From positions 1-43,464 of the IMG/VR virus record IMGVR_UViG_3300035701_009381: a stretch of DNA of 43,464 bases, one strand, 5' to 3'. The stretch comes from a virus. The notes beneath the pieces were generated by a model that was not told where the DNA came from, ran no database searches, and worked only from the letters and a program-made list of their open reading frames with translations. Shown here one piece after another: positions 30,325-37,124 of this stretch (positions are counted from its first letter, which is position 1; every line of letters begins with the position of its first letter). The translations under genes were made by a program, and so were the position numbers.

Positions 30325-31829
30325 TTCGGTTCACCCTCACCGTCGTCCTCGGGATCGCCCGGACCCTCGGACTCGCCGATGTTGCCGGGAGTCGTGGCGA
30401 CCTCGGTCTCGGGAACCTCAGCATCCAGCTGCCCGACCAGGTACCGGACGGGCTCGGGGCGCCCGCCCGCCACCCCGACTGAGATGACCCACTCGAACAC
30501 CAGTGCCGCCAGAGTCGTCGAGTCGATGACGTGGAGGGCCTTGGCGACCTTGGGCCACTCGCCGCCTCCGGCGCTGTAATCCCCGTAAGTCACCGGCCAG
30601 TCCAGGTTCTCCTTCCGCCAGTCTTTGACCGGGAATTCGTAGGGCGCATCCACGTGGAGGAAGATCAGACCGGCCAGGAACACCAGGAGCCGGCGCGACG
30701 TCAACGCCAGGTCGTCCACGAAGCCCTTGTCCTTGCACTGCCGCAGCAGCTCCGTCACCGCGGCAGTCCGTTCCTCCCCCTCGGCCTTCTTCTTGGCCTT
30801 CTCGGCCTCCCGCTGACGCTTGGCAAGGCATTTCGGCTTCAGGCAGACATCGTAGACGTTGCCCGACGCGCCGTGGCGCCCTTTCTTGAGGTCGGCGCAG
30901 CCGGCGCACTCGGCGGGAGCTCCCGACGAATAAAAGCAGTGATAGGCCCTGTAGTCCAGCTTGCTGGTGTCGACCACGTCCGCCTGGCCGGCATCGGCGA
31001 GGATCGCTTCCTCGGCTGCCTTCTGCTTCTTCTCCCAACACTCGACGTTGAGGCAATACGGCTTGGGCTCGGTCTCGTAGTAGCCGGGACGGACTCTCAC
31101 AACGTGCTCGCAGTTCTGACAGGGCCCCACGTCAAACTGCGGCTCGTCGTGACCGTAGTACCCCTGCTTGTAGACCGGTTTCCCGGAGGACCTGACCTCG
31201 TCCTCAACAGTCTCCTTCACGTGAGCTACAGGTATTGGTTCCTCCTCCATATGCCTTACGACCTCAGCAAGAACTCCGGATGCCTTGGCGAACGGCATCA
31301 TCGCCTCGGCCGCGGACGACGAGACTATTCCACGTGTGATACCGTCCCGGACGGCTTCGGGCAGGTCAAGCAGCCTGGTCCTGGACGCCACCCATGGCTG
31401 GCTCTTCCCGAGCTTCCTGGCCAGCGCCTCCTGGGTGTACCCGTGCTCCCACATGAGGTCGGAGAGGGCCCGCGCCTCCTCGAGAGGGTTGAGATCCTCC
31501 CTCTGAAGGTTCTCCAACAGCTGGATCTCCGCGACCTGCTTCGCGTCGAGCTGCACGATGCGGCAGGGGACCTGGGCCAGGCCGGCGATCCTGGCCGCCC
31601 GGAGGCGGCGCTCGCCGACGACCAGTTCGTAGATCCTGCCGTACTTGCCGTCCAGCGGCCTCACGACCAGCGGCTGCAGGACCCCGTACTCCTTGAGGCT
31701 TGCAGCCAGCTCCTGGAGCTTCCCTTGGTCGAACGTGCGCCTGATGTTTACCGCCACCGATATCTGGTCGACGGGGATCGAACCGTACTCCTCCCTGGTT
31801 TCCGTCACGCTTTTCTCAACGGCGCTCAC
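30321..31829 (-). CDS. Phage ParB protein with tandem zinc ribbons
   Basis: A 502-residue protein. Residues 15-115 form a ParB N-terminal domain with the CTP-binding boxes GERRLRAA (72-79) and LENLQREDLNP (105-115). Residues about 120-175 are the KorB-like helix-turn-helix (YTQEALARKLGKSQPWVASRTRLLDLP). The C terminus is unusual: two C-x2-C...C-x4-C modules (Cys237/240/259/264 and Cys308/311/329/334) likely form zinc ribbons. GTG 31829 has AGGGAG upstream. ParB proteins load on parS as CTP-fuelled clamps. Four parS-like sites lie in the window, one inside this gene, but no ParA is seen. Confidence 0.9.
   Translation of the reverse strand: MSAVEKSVTETREEYGSIPVDQISVAVNIRRTFDQGKLQELAASLKEYGVLQPLVVRPLDGKYGRIYELVVGERRLRAARIAGLAQVPCRIVQLDAKQVAEIQLLENLQREDLNPLEEARALSDLMWEHGYTQEALARKLGKSQPWVASRTRLLDLPEAVRDGITRGIVSSSAAEAMMPFAKASGVLAEVVRHMEEEPIPVAHVKETVEDEVRSSGKPVYKQGYYGHDEPQFDVGPCQNCEHVVRVRPGYYETEPKPYCLNVECWEKKQKAAEEAILADAGQADVVDTSKLDYRAYHCFYSSGAPAECAGCADLKKGRHGASGNVYDVCLKPKCLAKRQREAEKAKKKAEGEERTAAVTELLRQCKDKGFVDDLALTSRRLLVFLAGLIFLHVDAPYEFPVKDWRKENLDWPVTYGDYSAGGGEWPKVAKALHVIDSTTLAALVFEWVISVGVAGGRPEPVRYLVGQLDAEVPETEVATTPGNIGESEGPGDPEDDGEGEPK
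31325..31342 (+). promoter_or_regulatory. parS-like site 3, inside the parB gene
   Basis: CTATTCCACGTGTGATAC, identical to site 4 (36282) over the 16-bp core and differing at one base from sites 1 and 2. It lies in codons 162-168 of the phage parB gene, just after the helix-turn-helix region. A parS within parB itself is also known for the chromosomal spo0J gene of Bacillus subtilis. Confidence 0.72.
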
Positions 31830-31830
31830 T

Positions 31831-32091
31831 TCACGACACTCCCTTCTGTTCGGGCTCCGGCCCCAGGACGGTGGCGACGACCCACCCGCCCTGGGCGCTC
31901 GGATAGCAGATGGCCTTGTAGCCGTCACCGAGGAACACCGACACGTCCAGGTCCGGGCCCGGGACGACCCCCAGACGCAGCGCGGTGTTGAGGCGTCCCT
32001 CGATCTCGTGGCGCATGCTCCGGGAGATCCCGAGGCGCCCCTCGATGCGGATCCCGGCGTGCTTCGACACGTAGACCCTGGGCCTGGACAT
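31831..32091 (-). CDS. Small hypothetical phage protein
   Basis: An 86-residue protein, SRPRVYVSKHAGIRIEGRLGISRSMRHEIEGRLNTALRLGVVPGPDLDVSVFLGDGYKAICYPS, with an alpha/beta pattern and a C-terminal WVVATVLGPEPEQK. ATG 32091 has GGAGGTGAGCGCG upstream. It lies between the VRR-NUC gene and parB, overlapping neither. No family is recognised. Confidence 0.7.
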   Translation of the reverse strand: MSRPRVYVSKHAGIRIEGRLGISRSMRHEIEGRLNTALRLGVVPGPDLDVSVFLGDGYKAICYPSAQGGWVVATVLGPEPEQKGVS

Positions 32092-32096
32092 CGCGC

Positions 32097-32414
32097 TCAC
32101 CTCCGCGCCAAGTGCTCGACGTCCTCGATCGAGCGCGCTACCAGCCAATTGCCGCCGTGGTCCTCAATCTCTCCCCGAAAGACGCACTGGTCAGCGGACA
32201 GCAGCCCGCCGGACTTCTTAACCTCGATCCACCAGACTTGGCCTCGCCGGATCACGGTGAGGTCCGGCATACCCTTATGGCTGCCAAGTCCCTGCTGGTT
32301 GCGGATCACGAACCAGCCGTGCAGCCTGAGGAAATCGCGGATGGCGCGCAGGATGTCGGTCTCGGTCGCCTTCGGCAGGCCGGGGGCGCCGGCTCTCGGG
32401 ACAGCGCCCTTCAC
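32097..32414 (-). CDS. VRR-NUC domain nuclease
   Basis: A 105-residue stand-alone VRR-NUC protein: ETDILRAIRDFLRLHGWFVIRNQQGLGSHKGMPDLTVIRRGQVWWIEVKKSGGLLSADQCVFRGEIEDHGGNWLVARS. The catalytic PD...ExK and Q are visible (MPDL, WIEVKK, DQ). Such phage enzymes resolve branched DNA such as Holliday junctions or flaps during replication. GTG 32414 overlaps the upstream stop (GTGA) and has AGGAGGAG before it. Confidence 0.92.
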   Translation of the reverse strand: MKGAVPRAGAPGLPKATETDILRAIRDFLRLHGWFVIRNQQGLGSHKGMPDLTVIRRGQVWWIEVKKSGGLLSADQCVFRGEIEDHGGNWLVARSIEDVEHLARR

Positions 32415-32917
32415 GGCACCAGCTCCTCCTTTTTTACCCTGCGATGACTTGCGCTGCCCTCGTAGATCCCAGCCAGCTGCTCCTTCCTCCACTCGGGTCC
32501 TTCGCAGTTGCGGACGACGAACTTCGGCTTGCCCAGGGCGCGTGTGGTCTTCCGGTCCAGGTCCAGGAACATGCCCTTGCCGGCGAAGGTCCGGCAGCCG
32601 CGGATATGGTACAGCCTGTACTCCCGACCTTGAGAATCCTTGCCGATGACGGGAGGGTCGATATCGGTCACCTGGCACTCTTCGCACGCTCGGAGGTCGG
32701 CCAGACCCCACTCGAAGTTGAAGCCGGCCTCGAAGTCCCAGGTCCGGTAGTCCATGTCCCTGAGGTCGGCGAACACCCTGAAGTACCGGCGGACGAGGTC
32801 CTCGCCCTGGAGGGGACAGCCCAGGCGGATCCGGTTGGGTGCCCCGTTGCGGAGCTCGTCGTGGTCCGGGAAGTGCGGCGGGTTGCCGCGGACTACTTCC
32901 TGCTGTTCGACTGCCAT
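32411..32917 (-). CDS. Hypothetical protein in the replication cluster
   Basis: A 168-residue protein. It contains RYFRVFADLRDMDYRTWDFEAGFNFEWGLADLRACEECQV, with a possible CEEC metal pair, and YRLYHIRGCRTFAGKGMFLDLDRKTTRALGKPKFVVRN. No family is recognised. ATG 32917 has GGAGGT upstream and lies just past the initiator stop. Position between the initiator and VRR-NUC genes suggests a role in DNA replication or its control. Confidence 0.65.
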   Translation of the reverse strand: MAVEQQEVVRGNPPHFPDHDELRNGAPNRIRLGCPLQGEDLVRRYFRVFADLRDMDYRTWDFEAGFNFEWGLADLRACEECQVTDIDPPVIGKDSQGREYRLYHIRGCRTFAGKGMFLDLDRKTTRALGKPKFVVRNCEGPEWRKEQLAGIYEGSASHRRVKKEELVP

Positions 32918-32918
32918 G

Positions 32919-33974
32919 TCACTGTGGCACCTCCATCTTCTCGGCAAGGGCCTTTATCTTCTCGGTCAGCTCGGCCGACCTGCGGCGCTGCTCGGGGGTG
33001 AGAGGAATGGGTTTCGGCGGCGGCCGGTCCTGGTCGTTGTGGCCGTTGCGCTGCCGGCGCTCGAACTCCCTCGACTGGTCGAGCACCTCAATGTCCTCCA
33101 GTGTCTTGACGCCATCGGACTGCCAGCGGCGGAGGATCCCCTCGACGTACGACAGGGTCCTCTTGTTCTGCCCGACGGACCTCTTCAAAGCCTCGAGGAT
33201 CACCGGGGGATCCATGCCCTGCTTCACGTAGTCGTACAGGGTTTCGACCTGGTAGGGCGTGATGATCACGTGGACGTTCTGCTGCCAGAACTTCATCACG
33301 TCGTCCATGACCACAACAACATCAACCATGGACTTCCCGGGCTCGGCGGTGGATGAACCTTGCGGTACCGGATCGGTAGCGGAGGACGTAGTACCTTCCC
33401 TTGACTTAGCTTCTATTACCTTACCTTCCCTTACCTTAGGGCCGGTGCCGGGTTGGTTGGAGTCTGGTACCGGGTCGGTACCGTCTTGGTGCCGCTCCCC
33501 TACCGCCATGGCACCGGGTTGGTGCGACTCCGAATCAGGGTTCTCCTCGTGCGCCAGTAGGTCGTAGACCAGGATGTACCGCCCTGGTACGCGTTTGCCG
33601 TTCTCCTCTCTGGGCTCCTGCCACCTTATCCAGCGCGGGAGGGGGACCTCGGAGGCGCCGGGGTTGCGCAAGGTCTGGTGCCGGTGGAAGTTCCAGAGGT
33701 AAAGGTACTGCTTCCCCTTGGCCTCGTAGCGTACAAGCTTGCCCATCCCGATGAGGTCCTCGATCCAGCCCGCCAGAACCTCGACCGTGACGTCCGCGTC
33801 CACCGGGGACGGGAACAGCAGCAGCTTCAAGGTAAAGGGCGAGTCCTCCAGGCATGCGCTGTCCTCGGAGCAGTGCCACAGGCCATGGTAGAACGTCCTC
33901 TCATCGCGTGGCAGCCGCAAGAGCTCGGGGTCGGTCCAGAATTCAGCCTTTACCTGCCGGTTATGTAGTCGCAT
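32919..33974 (-). CDS. DnaD-like replication initiator
   Basis: A 351-residue protein. Residues about 1-115 are a winged-helix N-terminal domain (FWTDPELLRLPRDERTFYHGLWHCSEDSACLEDSPFTLKLLLFP) as in Firmicute phage replisome organisers. The middle is a low-complexity Asp/Pro/Gln-rich linker. Residues about 230-310 are a DnaD/DnaB2-like domain (YQVETLYDYVKQGMDPPVILEALKRSV, then TLSYVEGILRRWQSDGV). ATG 33974 has GGAGGG upstream. Such proteins bind an origin, commonly within their own gene, and load the helicase. The linker-coding DNA carries an iteron array (33364-33524). Confidence 0.9.
   Translation of the reverse strand: MRLHNRQVKAEFWTDPELLRLPRDERTFYHGLWHCSEDSACLEDSPFTLKLLLFPSPVDADVTVEVLAGWIEDLIGMGKLVRYEAKGKQYLYLWNFHRHQTLRNPGASEVPLPRWIRWQEPREENGKRVPGRYILVYDLLAHEENPDSESHQPGAMAVGERHQDGTDPVPDSNQPGTGPKVREGKVIEAKSREGTTSSATDPVPQGSSTAEPGKSMVDVVVVMDDVMKFWQQNVHVIITPYQVETLYDYVKQGMDPPVILEALKRSVGQNKRTLSYVEGILRRWQSDGVKTLEDIEVLDQSREFERRQRNGHNDQDRPPPKPIPLTPEQRRRSAELTEKIKALAEKMEVPQ
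33364..33524. repeat. Candidate replication origin: iterons plus AT-richer tract
   Basis: Iterons resembling GGTACCGGGTCGGTA start at 33364, 33444, 33466 and 33510, with a degenerate copy at 33488. The last four are spaced exactly 22 bp. The 33466 unit is a palindrome, GGTACCGGGTCGGTACC. Between the first and second lies a 50-bp stretch of 44% G+C with TACCTTCCCTT repeated at 33392 and 33422 and TTACCTT three times. All lies in the linker codons (about 150-204) of the initiator gene. Confidence 0.65.
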
Positions 33975-34023
33975 GTCGGTGCCCTCCGGTTCTCTATGTC
34001 TACCAGGCCGTTTACGATCCCTT

Positions 34024-34094
34024 CCGCAAACTTGCGTTAGTTTGCGGTATTTCGGGCCTGATCCGACCCTCTTTTCGCCCATCTACCAGGGCGA
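34024..34094 (-). promoter_or_regulatory. Paired inverted repeats upstream of the initiator gene
   Basis: CCGCAAACT / AGTTTGCGG (34024-34032 and 34039-34047) is a perfect 9-bp inverted repeat; TCGCCC / GGGCGA (34075-34080 and 34089-34094) is a second. A related sequence TTTGCGATAACTTACGG (34100-34116) matches 12 of 17 bases with CTTGCGTTAGTTTGCGG at 34031. This 136-bp leader before the initiator gene could be an operator region or structured leader. Confidence 0.45.
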
Positions 34095-34110
34095 ATGACT
34101 TTGCGATAAC

Positions 34111-34707
34111 TTACGGATGCCTGCTGGGAGGCCCATACAGTCCGGCCTGCTTGGAGGCGGTTCTGAATAGACGCTCCCGATAGCTCAGAAAGGGGAGCCT
34201 CTCCCACTCGACGAGCCTCGTCTCGCACGCGACCTCCGCGGGCTTGTAGGCCCGGACGGCGAACGGCTGCCCGGTCACGACGGCGAAGATATCGAGACTC
34301 ACCGGGTATCGCGTCAGGAGGGCCGCGCATGACCAGTCGTTGGGGGATGGCTCGGGATTTGCCGACGGGTGAGTATGGAACCACACGGGCCAGCCGCTTA
34401 GCCGTTGTGCCCAGTTCAGGCTGTGCCCGAGGTTAGCGAACTTCTGCCAGCTCTTCATGTTGAAGGACCGACGAGGGTTGTCTGCTAGGTTCAGCACTGG
34501 CACCACGCTTCTTATGACCAGAGCGGTGTCCAGCCGGAGCTCTTTAAGGGTCCTCCCCGCCGGGGTTCGGCTTCGCTTGGTCGGGCGGTCACACAGGAAG
34601 AACCCGCCCTGCTCTTCCTTGCACACGTCCGACTTGAGCCAGCGCCGGAAGCCGTACTCGAGCGCCGGCGTCTCGAAGAAGATGGCGTCAGCGTACAACA
34701 ATGTCAC
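34111..34707 (-). CDS. JAMM/MPN metalloprotease-like protein
   Basis: A 198-residue protein with a complete JAMM motif: HTHPSANPEPSPND, i.e. H111-x-H113-x7-S121-x2-D124, and an upstream catalytic Glu near EEQGGFFLCD (31-40). JAMM proteins are zinc isopeptidases (deubiquitinase-like) or peptidases; in phages a related fold occurs in tail-tip proteins, but this gene is in the replication region. No ubiquitin-like, E1 or E2 gene is seen nearby. GTG 34707 overlaps the ASCH stop by 20 bp. The substrate is unknown. Confidence 0.85.
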   Translation of the reverse strand: MTLLYADAIFFETPALEYGFRRWLKSDVCKEEQGGFFLCDRPTKRSRTPAGRTLKELRLDTALVIRSVVPVLNLADNPRRSFNMKSWQKFANLGHSLNWAQRLSGWPVWFHTHPSANPEPSPNDWSCAALLTRYPVSLDIFAVVTGQPFAVRAYKPAEVACETRLVEWERLPFLSYRERLFRTASKQAGLYGPPSRHP

Positions 34708-35140
34708 CGTCCTTCACGTCCACCAGGTCCGTCTCCCACAGCCCGAGCGACCCTTTGGCCGGGATCGGGTGAGGCAGGCGGCGCACGTTTTCCAACAGCC
34801 ACATGAACCGACCTGGGCTATAGCTACCGAAGGAGCGCTCAGGCTCCCCGGGTGCGTTGGCCGGGGTGATCAGCTGGACGTCGGCGAGTTCGCCCACCGC
34901 GAGAATGGCGCCCAGCGGCAGCACCTTCTCGGGCCTGTGGTTGGCGTTCAGGTTGGCCTTCTTCAGGGCGCCGTAGAACGGCTCGGTGAAGCACAGGAGC
35001 CTGATGTGTGTCGGGAACTCGGCGGAAGCGTGTATGGCCAGAGGCCCGCGGTAGTCCGTCCTCCACGACCTGGTCTCGATCTTCTTGGCACCCGTCGCAA
35101 CCAGGGACGCCCACGGCTGGGTCAGGCTAAGACACTTCAT
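34688..35140 (-). CDS. ASCH domain protein
   Basis: A 150-residue protein starting at ATG 35140 in an ATGA overlap. The start MKCLSLTQPWASLVATGAKK followed by IETRSWRTDYRGPLAIHASA is a classic ASCH domain, a PUA-like beta-barrel that binds RNA and in some members hydrolyses modified cytidine nucleosides (N4-acetylcytidine amidohydrolase type). Whether this copy is catalytic is not clear. It is translationally coupled to both neighbours, the MmcB-like and JAMM genes. Confidence 0.9.
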   Translation of the reverse strand: MKCLSLTQPWASLVATGAKKIETRSWRTDYRGPLAIHASAEFPTHIRLLCFTEPFYGALKKANLNANHRPEKVLPLGAILAVGELADVQLITPANAPGEPERSFGSYSPGRFMWLLENVRRLPHPIPAKGSLGLWETDLVDVKDGDIVVR

Positions 35141-35976
35141 GGGTGCTCGGCCCCCTCCGGCAGTTTCCTGAGGATCTCTGCGGCGCGTTCCCCTATCCAC
35201 GTGACTTGCTGCCTCAAGTCCCGCGGAATGCCTCCCTTGAGCCGCGCATCTAGTTCCTCGTCCCACTTCCACTGGTCCAGGCGCACGCCGTTGGCGTTGA
35301 GGACTCGCTCGGCTTTCCGCAGCCTCTCCACTTCGGACTTCCACGCCTCAATCTGGCGGTTGGCGGACTCCTGTGCTCTGGCAGCCTCCTGGATCCGCTT
35401 CTCAAGGACGCCCTTGAACCGGTAGGAGAATTCCCGGTTCAGTTCGCCTTCCTGCATCCACCTCTCGAAGTAGTCCCGCTTGCTGCTAAAGAATGGGTAG
35501 CGGTCATTGGACAGGTGGGAGAAGATGATGACGACCAGCAGTTCCCAGGGGACCTCTATCTTGTGGTGCGCCGAGGCCCGCTGCATGCGGATGGTCTTGG
35601 TCTCTGGGCTGTAGTAGAGCAGCCCAACGTCCGCAGGAAGCTCTTCAACCCCGATCAGACCCTTCGGGCAGACCAGGTACAGGCGGTGGCAGAAGCTGCG
35701 GTACTCGGGCCACTTGACATCCCGCAGGAAGTCCTGGCGGTCCACCTTGACCTCGAAGATCGTTATGGCGAAGTGCACCCAGCTGCGCGCTACGGCCAGC
35801 CCGTCGAAGTCGAAGTACCTGATCTTCTGGCCCAGCTCGTCGTTCCAGGTGCCCTGGGACGGCCCGCTCCGGACGTCCGTCGTGAAGAACGAGTTGCGGC
35901 AGATGTCGTGGACGCTGAGGGCTCTGAGCACCTCGTCGGCGGTGACGCGGGGCCGGACTTGGCGGGGGCTAGACAC
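35137..35976 (-). CDS. MmcB-like DNA repair nuclease protein
   Basis: A 279-residue protein (GTG 35976; coding sequence upstream of it is in another gene's frame). The region SWVHFAITIFEVKVDRQDFLRDVKWPEYRSFCHRLYLVCPKGLIGVEELPADVGLLYYSPE is like the MmcB/PD-(D/E)XK family, with the FEVKV as E-x-K. The C-terminal third is a long charged helix (EKRIQEAARAQESANRQIEAWKSEVERLRKAERVL), likely a coiled coil. It may act in DNA repair or in nicking of phage DNA. It ends in an ATGA overlap with the ASCH gene. Confidence 0.78.
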   Translation of the reverse strand: MSSPRQVRPRVTADEVLRALSVHDICRNSFFTTDVRSGPSQGTWNDELGQKIRYFDFDGLAVARSWVHFAITIFEVKVDRQDFLRDVKWPEYRSFCHRLYLVCPKGLIGVEELPADVGLLYYSPETKTIRMQRASAHHKIEVPWELLVVIIFSHLSNDRYPFFSSKRDYFERWMQEGELNREFSYRFKGVLEKRIQEAARAQESANRQIEAWKSEVERLRKAERVLNANGVRLDQWKWDEELDARLKGGIPRDLRQQVTWIGERAAEILRKLPEGAEHP

Positions 35977-36139
35977 CCTGGTCGCCCACCTTCGCCTGAC
36001 GTATGGTCGGGTCCTCCCCGTGCTGCGAGTCCTCACCGCAGACGATGAGGCAGTGCAGGCCCTCTCCGTTTTCGATGTCAGTGACAATCCTCTGAACCTG
36101 GCGCTGGACGCGCCTTGCTAACTGGAGATAGCTGTCCAA
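35969..36139 (-). CDS. Small hypothetical protein
   Basis: A 56-residue protein, DSYLQLARRVQRQVQRIVTDIENGEGLHCLIVCGEDSQHGEDPTIRQ. TTG 36139 is preferred since GGGAGGG lies 9 nt upstream, although ATG 36157 is possible. The stop overlaps the start of the MmcB-like gene, as neighbouring gene pairs do here. No family is recognised, and the call rests on coupling and ribosome binding site only. Confidence 0.5.
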   Translation of the reverse strand: MDSYLQLARRVQRQVQRIVTDIENGEGLHCLIVCGEDSQHGEDPTIRQAKVGDQGV

Positions 36140-36281
36140 GGAATCTTCCCTCCCCATCTCAGTTGCCTACGTGTTCAAACATGAACCAGGCGGGGCAGCC
36201 TGCATCTGACTCAGTCCTCTCGCGCTTCGCCGGGCCGCCGGGCCCGGGATCCCCGCGGCGCCCGTACAGCAGAAGCTCCCG

Positions 36282-36299
36282 TTATTCCACGTGTGATAA
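36282..36299 (+). promoter_or_regulatory. parS-like site 4 (intergenic)
   Basis: TTATTCCACGTGTGATAA, the only copy in an untranslated gap (36140-36363), between the DUF2508-like gene and the small gene at 35969. With site 1 it has symmetric outer TTA...TAA bases, giving the longest dyad. Confidence 0.72.
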
Positions 36300-36363
36300 C
36301 GCTGCGCTGGTTGAGCATCCCCGGTCCCTCCTCCCTGTCGGCTTGCCCCGCCCAGACTTGCCT

Positions 36364-36552
36364 TCAGGCAGACCTGCGGACTGTCCGTCCGTTCCGGCCC
36401 AAGGCCTCCTGAAGGTGAAACTCGGCAACGTTGACCTCAAATACCGCGGCGTCGACGGCCTTCTTCCCGGTGGCCCACTCGAAGTGGTTCCAGGCCACCT
36501 CGAGGGAACTGCGGGTGCGCGCGACTTCGTCAAGCGGGTCGAGTCGCTTCAA
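36364..36552 (-). CDS. DUF2508-like small protein
   Basis: A 62-residue helical protein, LKRLDPLDEVARTRSSLEVAWNHFEWATGKKAVDAAVFEVNVAEFHLQEALGR. The spacing of F/W, D-x-A and helical heptads follows the DUF2508 (YaaL-type) pattern, where a helix pair ends in A-E-x-x-x-x-x-L. TTG 36552 is chosen because GGAGGTG lies upstream; it overlaps the HD gene's end by 23 bp. Function unknown. Confidence 0.72.
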   Translation of the reverse strand: MKRLDPLDEVARTRSSLEVAWNHFEWATGKKAVDAAVFEVNVAEFHLQEALGRNGRTVRRSA

Positions 36553-37111
36553 CCTGCTCACCTCCGAAAAGCGTCTCAAGCCCTTTCCGGCTCGCCAGGT
36601 AGTCGCTCAGGTGGACGAACTCGGCAGGCGATATCCGGAGTCCGGGGATGGACGCCGGCAACGTGTCTTCCGGGCCCCAGATCCCCATGTGCGTGGCGAT
36701 GTAACCCATGATCCGGCCGTAGGTCACTTGCCCGATGATGGCGGCATGCTTCGCGTAGCGTTGCCGCGGCAGAAGCGGATGCTCGTCTACTGTGTAACCC
36801 TCACCGTCACCGTGCTTGACCGTGTCATGCAGAAAGAGAGCGACCAGGATGTCGTCCCTGCGGCGGGCAGCCAGCTCCGGGTAGGCGGCAAACATCTCTT
36901 CCGCGATCGCCACGGCCGCCAGGGTGTGCCTGACAAGCCCGCCCGGGCCTGCGGCGAACGACGGGTGGTACTTACCGGTGGAGGACGCCGGCACGGTCCA
37001 GAAGTACGCCGGGGCGTCTTTGAGACATGCCGCGGCGAACTCGCGCCTGCGGTGGTCCAGCACGAGCGAGTCCACCCCGGCCAGAAATTCTCCCCTCGGA
37101 TCGAGTCCCAT
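36530..37111 (-). CDS. HD-domain phosphohydrolase
   Basis: A 193-residue protein with HD-superfamily metal ligands: GGLVRHTLAA (His62), ALFLHDTVKHGDG (His95-Asp96), YAKHAA and YIATHMG. Such enzymes hydrolyse phosphates of nucleotides or nucleic acids. In phages they can tune dNTP pools or break cyclic nucleotide signals of host defence, but no motif here points to one substrate. ATG 37111 has GGGGCGGAG upstream. It follows the recombination-type ATPase gene. Confidence 0.85.
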   Translation of the reverse strand: MGLDPRGEFLAGVDSLVLDHRRREFAAACLKDAPAYFWTVPASSTGKYHPSFAAGPGGLVRHTLAAVAIAEEMFAAYPELAARRRDDILVALFLHDTVKHGDGEGYTVDEHPLLPRQRYAKHAAIIGQVTYGRIMGYIATHMGIWGPEDTLPASIPGLRISPAEFVHLSDYLASRKGLETLFGGEQVEATRPA

Positions 37112-37124
37112 CGCTCCGCCCCTC

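Noticed and set aside
30531-31991. Plus-strand open frame across parB
   Set aside because: Antisense of ParB; no domain or start signal.
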